A stretch of 9,811 nt of DNA from Candidatus Hydrogenedentota bacterium (GTDB taxonomy: Bacteria; Hydrogenedentota; Hydrogenedentia; Hydrogenedentales; SLHB01). Positions within the stretch are counted from its first letter, which is position 1. Each line of letters opens with the position of its first letter. The notes below the pieces were generated by a model. It was not told the origin of the DNA. It did no database searches and saw nothing but the letters and a program-made list of their open reading frames with translations. The DNA lies in the NCBI GenBank assembly GCA_022706165.1, contig JAKJDA010000076.1:1-9811 (forward strand). Reading direction: 5' to 3'. Both the position numbers and the translations under genes were made by a program. Positions 1 through 6,783 of this stretch are shown piece by piece.

Positions 1-158
1 ACTTGACGGATTTCAGCCTGAAAAACCAAATCCTGCACCTCCAACCCAACGATTTGCCCCGGGACGTCCAGATACCCAACCTGATCGCGTACAGTCTCAT
101 GTACGTGATTGCCGGGTATTGCATCGCCTACTGGATTTTCCGCCGAAAGGAGTTCTGA
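1..158 (+). CDS. C-terminal fragment of a probable ABC-2 type transporter permease (5' end outside window)
   Basis: An open frame enters from the left edge (codons from base 3) and ends at TGA 156-158, giving about 51 residues. The tail has a polar stretch, then one strongly hydrophobic segment of about 20 residues (roughly LIAYSLMYVIAGYCIAYWIF), then a short basic end RRKEF. A final membrane helix closed by a positively charged 'RR.EF'-type end is typical of ABC-2 family permeases, the membrane subunits of ABC exporters. The fragment is too short to show the other helices, so the family call is an inference. An AAGGAG at 147-152, inside its last codons, probably serves the next gene, which starts 7 bp after this stop, so the two are likely co-transcribed. 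Confidence 0.55.
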   Translation, partial: LTDFSLKNQILHLQPNDLPRDVQIPNLIAYSLMYVIAGYCIAYWIFRRKEF

Positions 159-165
159 TACCGCT

Positions 166-1683
166 ATGCGGCGTTATCCTAATCTCTCGCTAGGAATCTT
201 GGTGGCCGTGGTGTGGGCGGCCGCCGCATGGCAAGGCCAACGCGTGCAACACCTGCGTGACAGCGATCGGTTCTACCGCTGGATCATCGCCGCTTCCACG
301 CAAAGCAGCCTCCTCTTGGAACTGACCGAACAAATCAGCAACGATCCCACAAAACCCAAGATGATGGACCGCGATCTGTTTCAGGCCATTACGGATATCG
401 CGGAGACCGAACTGCCCGACGTGCCCTTGCCCGAAGACGTCCCCGCCCAGAGCGCGGAGGAATCCAAGATCATCCGCACGGTCAAGTACGTTCCCAACAG
501 CCCTGCGCTCTGGGCCCTGGCCCAAAGCGACGTCCTGGCGCGGCAACGCGCGGATTTCCTGACCTATTGGCGCGAAAAACGCCTGGCAAGCGTCGGCTCC
601 CAACTCGACGTCGACGTGATGTATGCCAGCGAAAGCACCACGGCAAGCTTGGCGAATCTCTTCTTTGGGTTCCGCAAGATGGCGGCCAATTTGCTATGGC
701 TTGAGGTGGACAAATACTGGCATGCGGGCATGCTGCATCGCATGGTTCCCTTGATGAACCTGACCGTGACGCTCGATCCCAACTTCGTCGACGCCTACCT
801 CATCGGCGCCTGGCATCTGGCGTACAATGCGACGGCGCCCCTGCCCGACACCCCGGAAAAAGACAAGAAATACGACTCCGATCGCGACGTCTACCTGGGG
901 CTCAAGGAAAGCTATTACTACCAAGCCGTCGATTTTCTGAAAGACGGCATACGCAAAAATCCTAGCGACTACCGGCTCTATTTCGACTTGGGTTTCGGCG
1001 TGTATTCGGAAAAACTCAAAGACTACGCCAATGCCGTCCGCTATCTTAAATACGCGGTGCAGTACCTGAAACACGACATCTGGGTGCCCCGAACCCTCTA
1101 CATAGCATACCAGCGCAACGGTCAGCACCAAGAAGCCATCGACGGATGGAAACGGTATCTGGAGCGCAACCCGACAAACGTGAACGCACCGCGCTTCATT
1201 CAATACAACGAGGCGTTTCTGGCCGAAAAGACGATGCGGGCTTCCCTCAAGGAAAAAGAAAACGCCCACGAGGCGCTGCTTCTTGCGCAGCAACAAGATA
1301 CGGACCCTGCGGCGTTGTCGGAGGCGCAAGCGGCATACGATGCGATCGAAAAGGATTATGAGGCCAAGGCGGCTGCGACGTACGCGAAGTGGCGCGCCGT
1401 GCTTGAGGCTCCGGGCGGTTCCGACGATCCGCTTGCGATTGCGCACCTCCGCATGCTCGAGGCGCAGACGCTCGAGGAAAAGGGACAAAGCTACGAGGCG
1501 ATAGCCGTCCTTACCCAGGCGCGCACCGAGTCCAGCGAGGTATTCCTCGAAGCGTCGGACCGCATCATCGAGATCAAAAAGAAGGCCCATATTCCCCTGA
1601 ACGCATCCGAAAAAATGGAATTGGAACGGCGCGAAGAAGCCAATCGGATTCGCGCCGAGCGCGCCCGGCAAAAGGATCAATAG
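166..1683 (+). CDS. Membrane-anchored tetratricopeptide-repeat (TPR) protein
   Basis: This is a 505-residue protein if it starts at ATG 166, chosen because AAGGAG lies 13 nt upstream at 147-152. The longer frame from 109 would run through the upstream gene's final helix codons. Residues about 6-23 form one hydrophobic segment, suggesting a signal anchor with the rest outside the cytoplasm. TPR-like helical pairs are visible at about 205-222 (DPNFVDAYLIGAWHLAYN), 265-303 (NPSDYRLYFDLGFG, then an AVRYLKYAV helix), 306-338 (LYIAYQRNGQHQEAIDGWKRYL) and 424-450 (LEEKGQSYEAIAVL). A charged alanine/glutamate-rich helix lies at about 350-415 and a highly charged tail at the C-terminus. TPR arrays mediate protein-protein contacts. 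No catalytic motif is seen. Its position directly after a permease tail suggests a partner or accessory of that transporter, but this is inference from context only. Confidence 0.85.
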   Translation: MRRYPNLSLGILVAVVWAAAAWQGQRVQHLRDSDRFYRWIIAASTQSSLLLELTEQISNDPTKPKMMDRDLFQAITDIAETELPDVPLPEDVPAQSAEESKIIRTVKYVPNSPALWALAQSDVLARQRADFLTYWREKRLASVGSQLDVDVMYASESTTASLANLFFGFRKMAANLLWLEVDKYWHAGMLHRMVPLMNLTVTLDPNFVDAYLIGAWHLAYNATAPLPDTPEKDKKYDSDRDVYLGLKESYYYQAVDFLKDGIRKNPSDYRLYFDLGFGVYSEKLKDYANAVRYLKYAVQYLKHDIWVPRTLYIAYQRNGQHQEAIDGWKRYLERNPTNVNAPRFIQYNEAFLAEKTMRASLKEKENAHEALLLAQQQDTDPAALSEAQAAYDAIEKDYEAKAAATYAKWRAVLEAPGGSDDPLAIAHLRMLEAQTLEEKGQSYEAIAVLTQARTESSEVFLEASDRIIEIKKKAHIPLNASEKMELERREEANRIRAERARQKDQ

Positions 1684-1715
1684 CGCGCCAACGCATCCAT
1701 CCACAACGAAGGGGA

Positions 1716-1749
1716 TTGTCCGCGCGTCAGGGCACGCACGGGCGGACAA
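1716..1749 (+). terminator. GC-rich hairpin between the TPR gene and the YggS operon; possible terminator without U-tract
   Basis: TTGTCCGC at 1716-1723 is perfectly complementary to GCGGACAA at 1742-1749. Inside it, GCGT (1724-1727) pairs with ACGC (1734-1737), leaving a 6-nt loop and a 4-nt bulge, about 12 bp in all. It begins 32 nt after the TPR stop and ends 2 nt before the -35 box of the next promoter. No T-run follows on either strand, so a classical intrinsic terminator is not supported. An operator or a U-less terminator is possible. Confidence 0.35.
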
Positions 1750-1751
1750 AG

Positions 1752-1780
1752 TTGACGATCCGCCGCCGGCATCCTATCAT
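1752..1780 (+). promoter_or_regulatory. Sigma-70-type promoter for the yggS-pheST-zapA operon
   Basis: TTGACG (1752-1757), a 17-bp spacer and TATCAT (1775-1780) match the consensus at 5/6 and 5/6 positions. Transcription would start near 1787, leaving a leader of about 150 nt before ATG 1941. That leader holds a small hairpin, GCATTT-CTCA-AAATGC at 1821-1836. It is not followed by a T-run and has no recognisable T-box or Phe-rich leader peptide. The promoter overlaps an in-frame ATG at 1779, which argues against starting the YggS protein there. Confidence 0.55.
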
Positions 1781-1940
1781 GGGTGTATACATTGCCTCGC
1801 CGGATTTTCGCTCGCATGCGGCATTTCTCAAAATGCTTGCTGCAAAAGCCGGATGGCGCAGGCGTGTAACGGGTTGCTTTGGGAGTCTGCCTGCACTTAC
1901 GGAAATCCAAGCTGTGCTTACAGATACATCGTTTAGTCGT

Positions 1941-2591
1941 ATGGAGCGCAATCTGACGCGCGTGCGGGATCATATCGAAACAGCAGCGCTTCGGGCGGGC
2001 CGTCGGCCTTCCGATGTGCGCATAATCGCCGTAACGAAAAGCGTGGGGTTGCCCGAAGTTCATGCCCTGTGGAAACTAGGCGTTCGAGACTTCGCCGAGA
2101 ACCGACTCGACAGCGCCCGAGAAAAAATCGCGGGATTCACGTTCCGCCCGACCTGGCACATGATAGGAAACGTGCAGCGACGGAAGGCGCGCGAGGTCGT
2201 GCAGCTATTCGACGCGATCGATGCCGTGGACCGGCCTGAACTCGCGCTGGAACTCGAGAAACGTTGCGCCGAGTTGGGCCGTACATTGCCCGTGTTGCTG
2301 GAAGTCAACGTCTCGCACGAGGCGACCAAGCACGGAGTCGGGCCGGAACAATTGCCAGGCCTTCTGGACGCGGTGGATCAATGCCCCCATCTGCGCGCCG
2401 AAGGCTTGATGACCATGGCCCCATTCGAGGCCGATCCGGAAGCGACGCGTCCGGTTTTTGCGACGTTGCGTGAACTGGCCGATCAGTATGGCCTGCACGA
2501 ATTGTCGATGGGCATGACCAATGACTATCAAGTCGCCGTCGAAGAAGGCGCAACCCAGGTCCGCATAGGGACCGCATTGTTTGAGCAGTAG
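1941..2591 (+). CDS. YggS/PLPBP-family pyridoxal-phosphate homeostasis protein
   Basis: The product is a 216-residue, single-domain, alanine-racemase-N-fold protein of the YggS/PROSC family. These proteins bind pyridoxal 5'-phosphate without known catalysis and buffer free PLP and amino/keto-acid pools in the cytoplasm. Family signatures are in order: the PLP Schiff-base lysine K33 in AVTKSV, FAENRL (51-56), WHMIGNVQRRKAR (72-84), VLLEVNVSHEATKHG (118-132), GLMTMAP (155-161), LSMGMTNDY (188-196) and VRIGTALF (207-214), near the phosphate-binding end. Start choice is uncertain: ATG 1941 fits the family N-terminus (ERNLTRVRDHI) but has no clear Shine-Dalgarno. GTG 1914 (225 residues, weak GGAAA upstream) is an alternative. 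The frame stays open further upstream, but that part lacks family similarity and crosses the promoter. It is the first gene of the run leading into pheS, 24 nt downstream. Confidence 0.92.
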   Translation: MERNLTRVRDHIETAALRAGRRPSDVRIIAVTKSVGLPEVHALWKLGVRDFAENRLDSAREKIAGFTFRPTWHMIGNVQRRKAREVVQLFDAIDAVDRPELALELEKRCAELGRTLPVLLEVNVSHEATKHGVGPEQLPGLLDAVDQCPHLRAEGLMTMAPFEADPEATRPVFATLRELADQYGLHELSMGMTNDYQVAVEEGATQVRIGTALFEQ

Positions 2592-2615
2592 CGGAGCAAG
2601 TGCGAGGGGGAACGA

Positions 2616-3632
2616 ATGAAGCAGAAGCTCGAGGATATCCAGAGGATGGCCCTCGCCGAAATCGACGCGGCTGGGGACCTCAAAAACCTCGACGATACAC
2701 GCGTCAAGTATCTCGGACGAAAAGGCGCGCTGACCGACATCCTGCGCGGTCTGGCGCACGTTACGCCCGAAGAACGGCCCGTGCTTGGCCAATTGGCGAA
2801 CGACGTCAAGGACATCATTTCCACGCGGATTGAAGCGCGCTTGCGTGTGCTGGAAGAACAGGCGTCGGCGCAAAAAACGCAAAGCGACTCTCTCGACCTA
2901 TCCCTTCCCGGCAGACGTCCCCGCAAAGGCCATCTCCACCTCGTCTCTCAGATCACCGAAGAGGTCGTCGATATCTTTACCGAACTCGGGTTTCAGGTCG
3001 CCTCAGGACCCGAAATCGAGACCGAATACTACAATTTCGACAGTCTCAACATTTCGCCGGACCATCCTGCACGAGACAGCCACGACACCTTTCATGTAAG
3101 GCCCGGCATCGTCCTGCGCACGCACACGTCTCCCGTGCAAATGCGGGTCATGGAAAAGATGCCGCCCCCGGTCGCCGTGGTGGTTCCCGGCAAGGTGTAT
3201 CGCGTGGACTACGACGCCAGCCACAGCCCCATGTTCAACCAAGTGGAGGCTCTCCTGGTAGACAAACAGGTCAGCTTCGCCGACTTGAAAGGAACGCTGC
3301 TGTTCCTGGCCCATCGTCTGTTCGGCAAAAACACCAAGGTGCGATTCCGGCCCAGCTTTTTCCCCTTCACCGAACCCTCCGCCGAGATCGACATCTCCTG
3401 CACCGTCTGCGGCGGTTCGGGGTGCCGTGTCTGCAAGAACTCCGGATGGCTCGAGATAGGCGGCTGCGGCATGGTTCATCCCGAGGTGTTTCGGTACGCA
3501 AAATACGACTATGAGAACTTCACCGGCTATGCGCTTGGAATGGGCCTGGACCGTATCGCCATGCTCAAGCACCGCGTCAACAACATTCACCTTTTCTTTG
3601 AAAACGATGTGCGTTTCTTGGAGCAATTCTAA
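2616..3632 (+). CDS. pheS: Phenylalanyl-tRNA synthetase, alpha subunit
   Basis: This is the catalytic subunit of the cytoplasmic (alpha-beta)2 PheRS, which activates phenylalanine with ATP and charges tRNA-Phe. It has 338 residues, near the usual 330-350. A GAGGGGG 5 nt upstream fixes the ATG. Residues 1-90 form the N-terminal helical arm that contacts tRNA. The class II core follows: HPARDSHDTF (150-159), RTHTSPVQ (168-175), motif-2 region KVYRVDYDASHSPMF (193-207), FRPSFFPFTEPSAEIDI (244-260), WLEIGGCGMVHPEVF (278-292) and motif 3 GMGLDRIAML (308-317). A CX2C-X4-CX2C cluster (C262, C265, C270, C273) is the metal-knuckle insertion seen in many bacterial PheS. Oddity: the usual FHQ.EG reads FNQVEA, with N208 for His and A212 for Gly, while E211 is kept. 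The stop lies 1 nt before pheT. Confidence 0.98.
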   Translation: MKQKLEDIQRMALAEIDAAGDLKNLDDTRVKYLGRKGALTDILRGLAHVTPEERPVLGQLANDVKDIISTRIEARLRVLEEQASAQKTQSDSLDLSLPGRRPRKGHLHLVSQITEEVVDIFTELGFQVASGPEIETEYYNFDSLNISPDHPARDSHDTFHVRPGIVLRTHTSPVQMRVMEKMPPPVAVVVPGKVYRVDYDASHSPMFNQVEALLVDKQVSFADLKGTLLFLAHRLFGKNTKVRFRPSFFPFTEPSAEIDISCTVCGGSGCRVCKNSGWLEIGGCGMVHPEVFRYAKYDYENFTGYALGMGLDRIAMLKHRVNNIHLFFENDVRFLEQF

Positions 3633-3633
3633 C

Positions 3634-6039
3634 ATGCGCGTTTCGCTCAATTGGCTGAAAGACTACGTGGATTTCACCGCCGACGCCGATGCCCTCGCCC
3701 ATCAACTCACGATGTTGGGACTCGAAATCGAATGGATCGAGCGGAACGGCGCGGAAATATCGAACGTCGTGGTGGGCCGCATCCTCTCCATCGAACCCCA
3801 TCCCAACGCGGACAAACTCGTTGTTTGCCGGACGGATGTGGGCAGGGGAGAGGCCCTGCAGATCGTCTGCGGCGCGAAAAACATGAAAGAAGGCGATGTG
3901 GTTCCGACGGCGATCCTCGGGGCCGCGTTGCCCGGCGGATTCACGATTGAACGCCGCAAAATGCGCGGGATCGAATCGCAAGGAATGATGTGCTCCAAGC
4001 GCGAGCTAGGCCTTGGCGACGATCATCAGGGACTGTACATTCTCAGCCCGGACCTGCCCATCGGCGCGGACGTCAAACCGTTGCTCGGACTCGATGACAC
4101 GGTTTTCGAAGTCTCCATCACCCCCAACCGCGGCGACTGGGCCTGCATGATCGGCGTCGCCCGTGAAATCGCGGCCAAGAACGGCGTTCCACTGCGCATC
4201 CCCGATCTTCACGTTCCGGAAGGCGATCGTCCCGCCGAAGACTACGCCGCCGTAAACATCGAAGCGCCGGACCTTTGCCCCCGCTACATCGGACGCGTCC
4301 TGCACGGCGTCAAGATCGGGCCGTCGCCCGAATGGCTGCAGCAACGCCTGATAGCCGCGGGACAGCGTCCCATCAGCAATATCGTTGACATCACGAATTA
4401 CGTGATGCTCGAAACAGGCCAGCCCTTGCATGCCTTCGACCACGACAAACTGAACGAGCGCCGCATCGTTGTCCGGACGGCGCGCCCAGGCGAGACGCTG
4501 GAAACCATCGACGGCCAGCCGCGCCGTCTGACCGAAGAGATGCTGGTCATCGCCGACGCCAGCCGGGCCGTCGCCCTCGCGGGCATAATGGGAGGAAGCA
4601 ACAGCGAAGTGGGGGAGGGCACGGTCAATATCCTCCTCGAAAGCGCCTACTTCAACCCCGTTTCCATTCGACGCACCTCGCGCGCGCTAGGCTTGCAAAC
4701 CGAGGCATCGGCGCGGTTTCAACGCGGCATCGACCCAGAAATGACCCTCTACGCAGCGAACCGAGCCGCCGCCTTGATGACCCAACTGGCAGGGGGGACG
4801 ATTGCGGCGGGAGCCATCGATGTCTACCCAAAACCCGTCATGCGCCCTGCGGTCTCTCTGCGTTTTGCCCGGGCAAACACGCTCCTCGGCACGGAATTCG
4901 ACCCACAGAGGCAAATCCAGCGCCTCAGATCCCTGGGGTTTGCGCTCATTTCAGAAACATCCGACGCATGCACCGTGCAGGTCCCCTCATGGCGTCCTGA
5001 CGTTTCCTTGGAAGTGGACCTGATCGAAGAAGTGGCGCGTCTCGACGGCTATGACGACATCCCCATGTCCCTGCCCAAAGTGCATCCGGTCGACGCCGTG
5101 CTGGCCCCGGAGAACAGGCCCCTGAAAGACATCAAGCATCTCCTTGTTTCACTGGGGCTCACCGAAATGCTCCACTGGAGCTTCGGGGCGCCCGACGAAG
5201 CGGTCAAAACGGGGCTGCATGACCGCTATGCCCAGATGGTCCTGCTGCAGAACCCCTTGTCCGAAAACCATGCCGCCATGCGCACGACTCTCTTGCCGGC
5301 GCTGTTGGCATCCATCGCGGCAAATATCAACCACGGCGCCCCGGACATCGCCGCCTTCGAGCTCGGATGCGTATACCAGGACCTGCCCGGCGAACCCTTG
5401 CCAACCCAATCCCATCATCTGGCGGTCGCACTCTGCGGGAAATACATGGCCAAACACTGGAGCCTGCCCGAGCGCACGGTTGATTTCTATGACATCAAGG
5501 GCATTTTTGAGTCCATCGCCGATTATTTTGGCCTCGAATATGCCCTTGAGCCGATCGACGCGATGCCGTTGATGAACCCCGGCGCCAGCGCCGGCATACG
5601 TCGGCTATCCGACAATACGCCACTCGGATGTATCGGCGCAGTGAGCGCCCAAGTGCTCAAAAATTACGATATTCACCAGGACGTGTTTATCCTCCAATTG
5701 GAACTCGACCCCCTGCTTGTCGCGCCGAAACCCGTCGCCACATTCCGGCCGCTCCCAAAATTCCCGCCTAGCCTGCGCGACTTGGCTGTGGTTGTCGACG
5801 CGCACACCCCGGCGGCGGAGCTTCGCGCTGCGGCGTTGAAAGCTGGGGGAGAACTGCTCAAGCGAGTCGACATCTTCGATGTCTATACGGGAAAACCCAT
5901 TCCAAACGGCAAAAAAAGCGTCGCGCTCAGTCTGGCGTTCCAGTCAGAAGACAGAACTCTCACCGACGCCGACACGAACGCATCCATGGAAGCCATTCTG
6001 GTCGACCTGACCAAACGTTTTGAGGCAATCCTTCGATGA
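3634..6039 (+). CDS. pheT: Phenylalanyl-tRNA synthetase, beta subunit
   Basis: The product has 801 residues, full length for the family (E. coli about 795). The start is ATG 3634, one base after the pheS stop, with TGGAG inside the pheS end as ribosome site; the frame extends upstream into pheS but that part is not PheT-like. Domains in order: N-terminal MRVSLNWLKDYVDF; an OB-fold tRNA-binding domain at about 45-155 (VVVGRILSIEPHPNADKL, MRGIESQGMMCS); FEVSITPNRGDW near 157-168; B3/4 editing domain at about 215-390, with NIVDITNYVMLETGQPLHAFD, where mischarged Tyr-tRNA-Phe is hydrolysed; B5 DNA-binding-like domain at about 405-475, ending VDLIEEVARLDGYDDIP; the catalytically inactive class II-like core at about 490-700; and an anticodon-binding FDX-ACB domain at about 704-800 (RPLPKFPPSLRDLAVVVD). 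It acts with PheS in the heterotetramer. Its last codons overlap the next gene's ATG. Confidence 0.98.
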   Translation: MRVSLNWLKDYVDFTADADALAHQLTMLGLEIEWIERNGAEISNVVVGRILSIEPHPNADKLVVCRTDVGRGEALQIVCGAKNMKEGDVVPTAILGAALPGGFTIERRKMRGIESQGMMCSKRELGLGDDHQGLYILSPDLPIGADVKPLLGLDDTVFEVSITPNRGDWACMIGVAREIAAKNGVPLRIPDLHVPEGDRPAEDYAAVNIEAPDLCPRYIGRVLHGVKIGPSPEWLQQRLIAAGQRPISNIVDITNYVMLETGQPLHAFDHDKLNERRIVVRTARPGETLETIDGQPRRLTEEMLVIADASRAVALAGIMGGSNSEVGEGTVNILLESAYFNPVSIRRTSRALGLQTEASARFQRGIDPEMTLYAANRAAALMTQLAGGTIAAGAIDVYPKPVMRPAVSLRFARANTLLGTEFDPQRQIQRLRSLGFALISETSDACTVQVPSWRPDVSLEVDLIEEVARLDGYDDIPMSLPKVHPVDAVLAPENRPLKDIKHLLVSLGLTEMLHWSFGAPDEAVKTGLHDRYAQMVLLQNPLSENHAAMRTTLLPALLASIAANINHGAPDIAAFELGCVYQDLPGEPLPTQSHHLAVALCGKYMAKHWSLPERTVDFYDIKGIFESIADYFGLEYALEPIDAMPLMNPGASAGIRRLSDNTPLGCIGAVSAQVLKNYDIHQDVFILQLELDPLLVAPKPVATFRPLPKFPPSLRDLAVVVDAHTPAAELRAAALKAGGELLKRVDIFDVYTGKPIPNGKKSVALSLAFQSEDRTLTDADTNASMEAILVDLTKRFEAILR

Positions 6040-6332
6040 ATCCCATGCTTGCCCGACAAATGGAAACCCTCCAGGAGACCCTGGACGAACTCGGGCAGGC
6101 CGTCGATGCGCTTCTCAAAAAACTTGCCGACGGGCGAGAGCAAAAAGACCAGATTCTCCAAGACCACTGGAGAACGCAAAAAACGGCCAAGACCCTCGAA
6201 CGCCTCGGCGAAGACTACGATAAGATTCTTGAAAGTAACCAACACCTCCTCGAAGAACGAGTCGCGATCCGGGAGCGCCTCCAGCACATTCTCGCGCTTA
6301 CCCGAACCCTCGCCAGCGAATACGGCCCATGA
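6036..6332 (+). CDS. Small coiled-coil protein between pheT and zapA (ZapB-like candidate)
   Basis: This encodes 98 residues, rich in E, K, Q, L and R. Leucine/isoleucine heptad spacing over most of the length predicts a long coiled coil (METLQETLDELGQAVDALLKKL at the N-terminus, LERLGEDYDKILESNQHLLEERV in the middle). There is no signal peptide or membrane segment. The start ATG 6036 overlaps the pheT stop in an ATGA junction with GAGG at 6022-6025 inside pheT. The stop overlaps the zapA start in a second ATGA, so all three are probably translationally coupled. Several bacteria keep a small coiled-coil gene beside zapA, and ZapB is itself a short coiled coil bridging ZapA to the division site. 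That makes a divisome role plausible, but coiled coils are low-complexity evidence and I assign no symbol. Reality of the gene is well supported by spacing and gap-free packing; function is inferred. Confidence 0.78.
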   Translation: MNPMLARQMETLQETLDELGQAVDALLKKLADGREQKDQILQDHWRTQKTAKTLERLGEDYDKILESNQHLLEERVAIRERLQHILALTRTLASEYGP

Positions 6333-6631
6333 CTACGGAAACCATATCCGTTGAACTCGGCAGAACGCGCCTCACCATTCCCGTCTACGGAGACCCAGAA
6401 AAAACGCTGCAACTCGTCGCGCGGGTGAACGAACAGTTAACCGCCATCGAAAAGTCTGCATCTCGCATTGATACGCAAACCTTCGCACTTATGACAGCGC
6501 TTCATTTTGCCGCAGAGGCGGACCGCGAAAGACAGGGCCGAGAGGCCGACTCGCGAGACCTAATCAAACTCCTCGAAACCCTCAGCACAACCCTGCGCGC
6601 TCTCCTGACCAAAATTCAGTCTCAGTCCTGA
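6329..6631 (+). CDS. zapA: Cell division protein ZapA
   Basis: The product has 100 residues, standard for ZapA, which binds and cross-links FtsZ filaments at the cytoplasmic division ring. The N-terminal globular part reads ISVELGRTRLTIPVYGDPEKTLQLVARVNEQLTAIE (about 6-41), matching the beta-strand pair and helix pattern of the family. It is followed by the hallmark DTQTFALMTALHFAAEADRE (48-67; family pattern D...A.L.AL..A.E) and a C-terminal coiled coil to the end. ATG 6329 overlaps the preceding stop (6330-6332), supporting coupled translation. TGA 6629-6631 is followed at once by TAG in another frame and by a possible extended -10 element. Its location after pheST and a coiled-coil gene matches zapA neighbourhoods known in several Gram-negative groups. 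Sequence similarity is moderate, as usual for this fast-evolving family. Confidence 0.85.
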   Translation: MTTETISVELGRTRLTIPVYGDPEKTLQLVARVNEQLTAIEKSASRIDTQTFALMTALHFAAEADRERQGREADSRDLIKLLETLSTTLRALLTKIQSQS

Positions 6632-6637
6632 TAGAAT
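6629..6637 (+). promoter_or_regulatory. Possible extended -10 promoter for a downstream RNA
   Basis: TGATAGAAT at 6629-6637 fits the extended -10 form TGnTATAAT with one mismatch and coincides with the zapA stop codon. No good -35 lies at 16-18 bp; CTGACC at 6605-6610 is 21 bp away. A start near 6644 would sit about 14 nt before the long-range stem described in the next entry. The motif is short, so this is tentative. Confidence 0.3.
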
Positions 6638-6643
6638 CGCGGA

Positions 6644-6783
6644 ACCCTAAATTGCCCATCGGACGCAGGCGACTGCGCTGGAGCCTACCTGGTCAGAGCA
6701 GAGTTTTTTGGTTCACAAGACCGTCGGGAGAGTGGATTTATCGCCCATTATTGCGTCTGATAATATATATTATGTTGTTTTTA
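6644..6783 (+). ncRNA. Candidate structured RNA downstream of zapA (6S-like position; identity unproven)
   Basis: ATCGGACGCA (6658-6667) pairs with TGCGTCTGAT (6752-6761) over 10 bp with one G-U. Directly inside, GGCGA (6668-6672) pairs with TCGCC (6741-6745), leaving a 6-nt bulge on the 3' side. An apical helix TGGTC (6690-6694) / GACCG (6719-6723) with outer CCT/GGG pairs can form, separated from the closing stem by an open region of about 11-12 nt per strand. Closing stem, central bubble and apical arm recall 6S RNA, the RNA polymerase inhibitor often encoded next to zapA, but this element is shorter than the usual 180 nt or so and I recognise no conserved 6S sequence block. A competing local hairpin, CGCAG-GCGA-CTGCG (6664-6677, GNRA-type loop), uses part of the same strand. 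Boundaries come from the possible promoter and a T5 run at 6778-6782. Confidence 0.35.
6760..6773. repeat. 14-bp AT-only palindrome
   Basis: ATAATATATATTAT is a perfect inverted repeat directly after the closing stem of the candidate RNA, followed by GTTGTTTTTA. It could be a weak AT-rich terminator stem ahead of a T5 run, or simply reflect local AT richness. Confidence 0.4.

Noticed and set aside
12..26. TTTCAGCCTGAAA dyad near the left edge
   Set aside because: It resembles the arms of the recA-region dyad in inverted order but lies inside coding sequence with different spacing; probably chance.
694..1749. 351-codon open frame on the - strand opposite the TPR gene
   Set aside because: The + strand frame has TPR repeats, a ribosome site and operon spacing. 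The antisense frame has no recognisable domain and long antisense frames are common in GC-rich genes.
6614..6620. ATTCAGT half-site at the end of zapA
   Set aside because: The matching TGAAAT half at the required spacing is missing, so it is not a third copy of the recA-region dyad.
6690..6725. GGTCAG...GCAG block as a possible SRP (4.5S) RNA core
   Set aside because: The diagnostic GGAAGGAAGCA-type domain IV loop is absent and the flanking helix does not fit SRP RNA.
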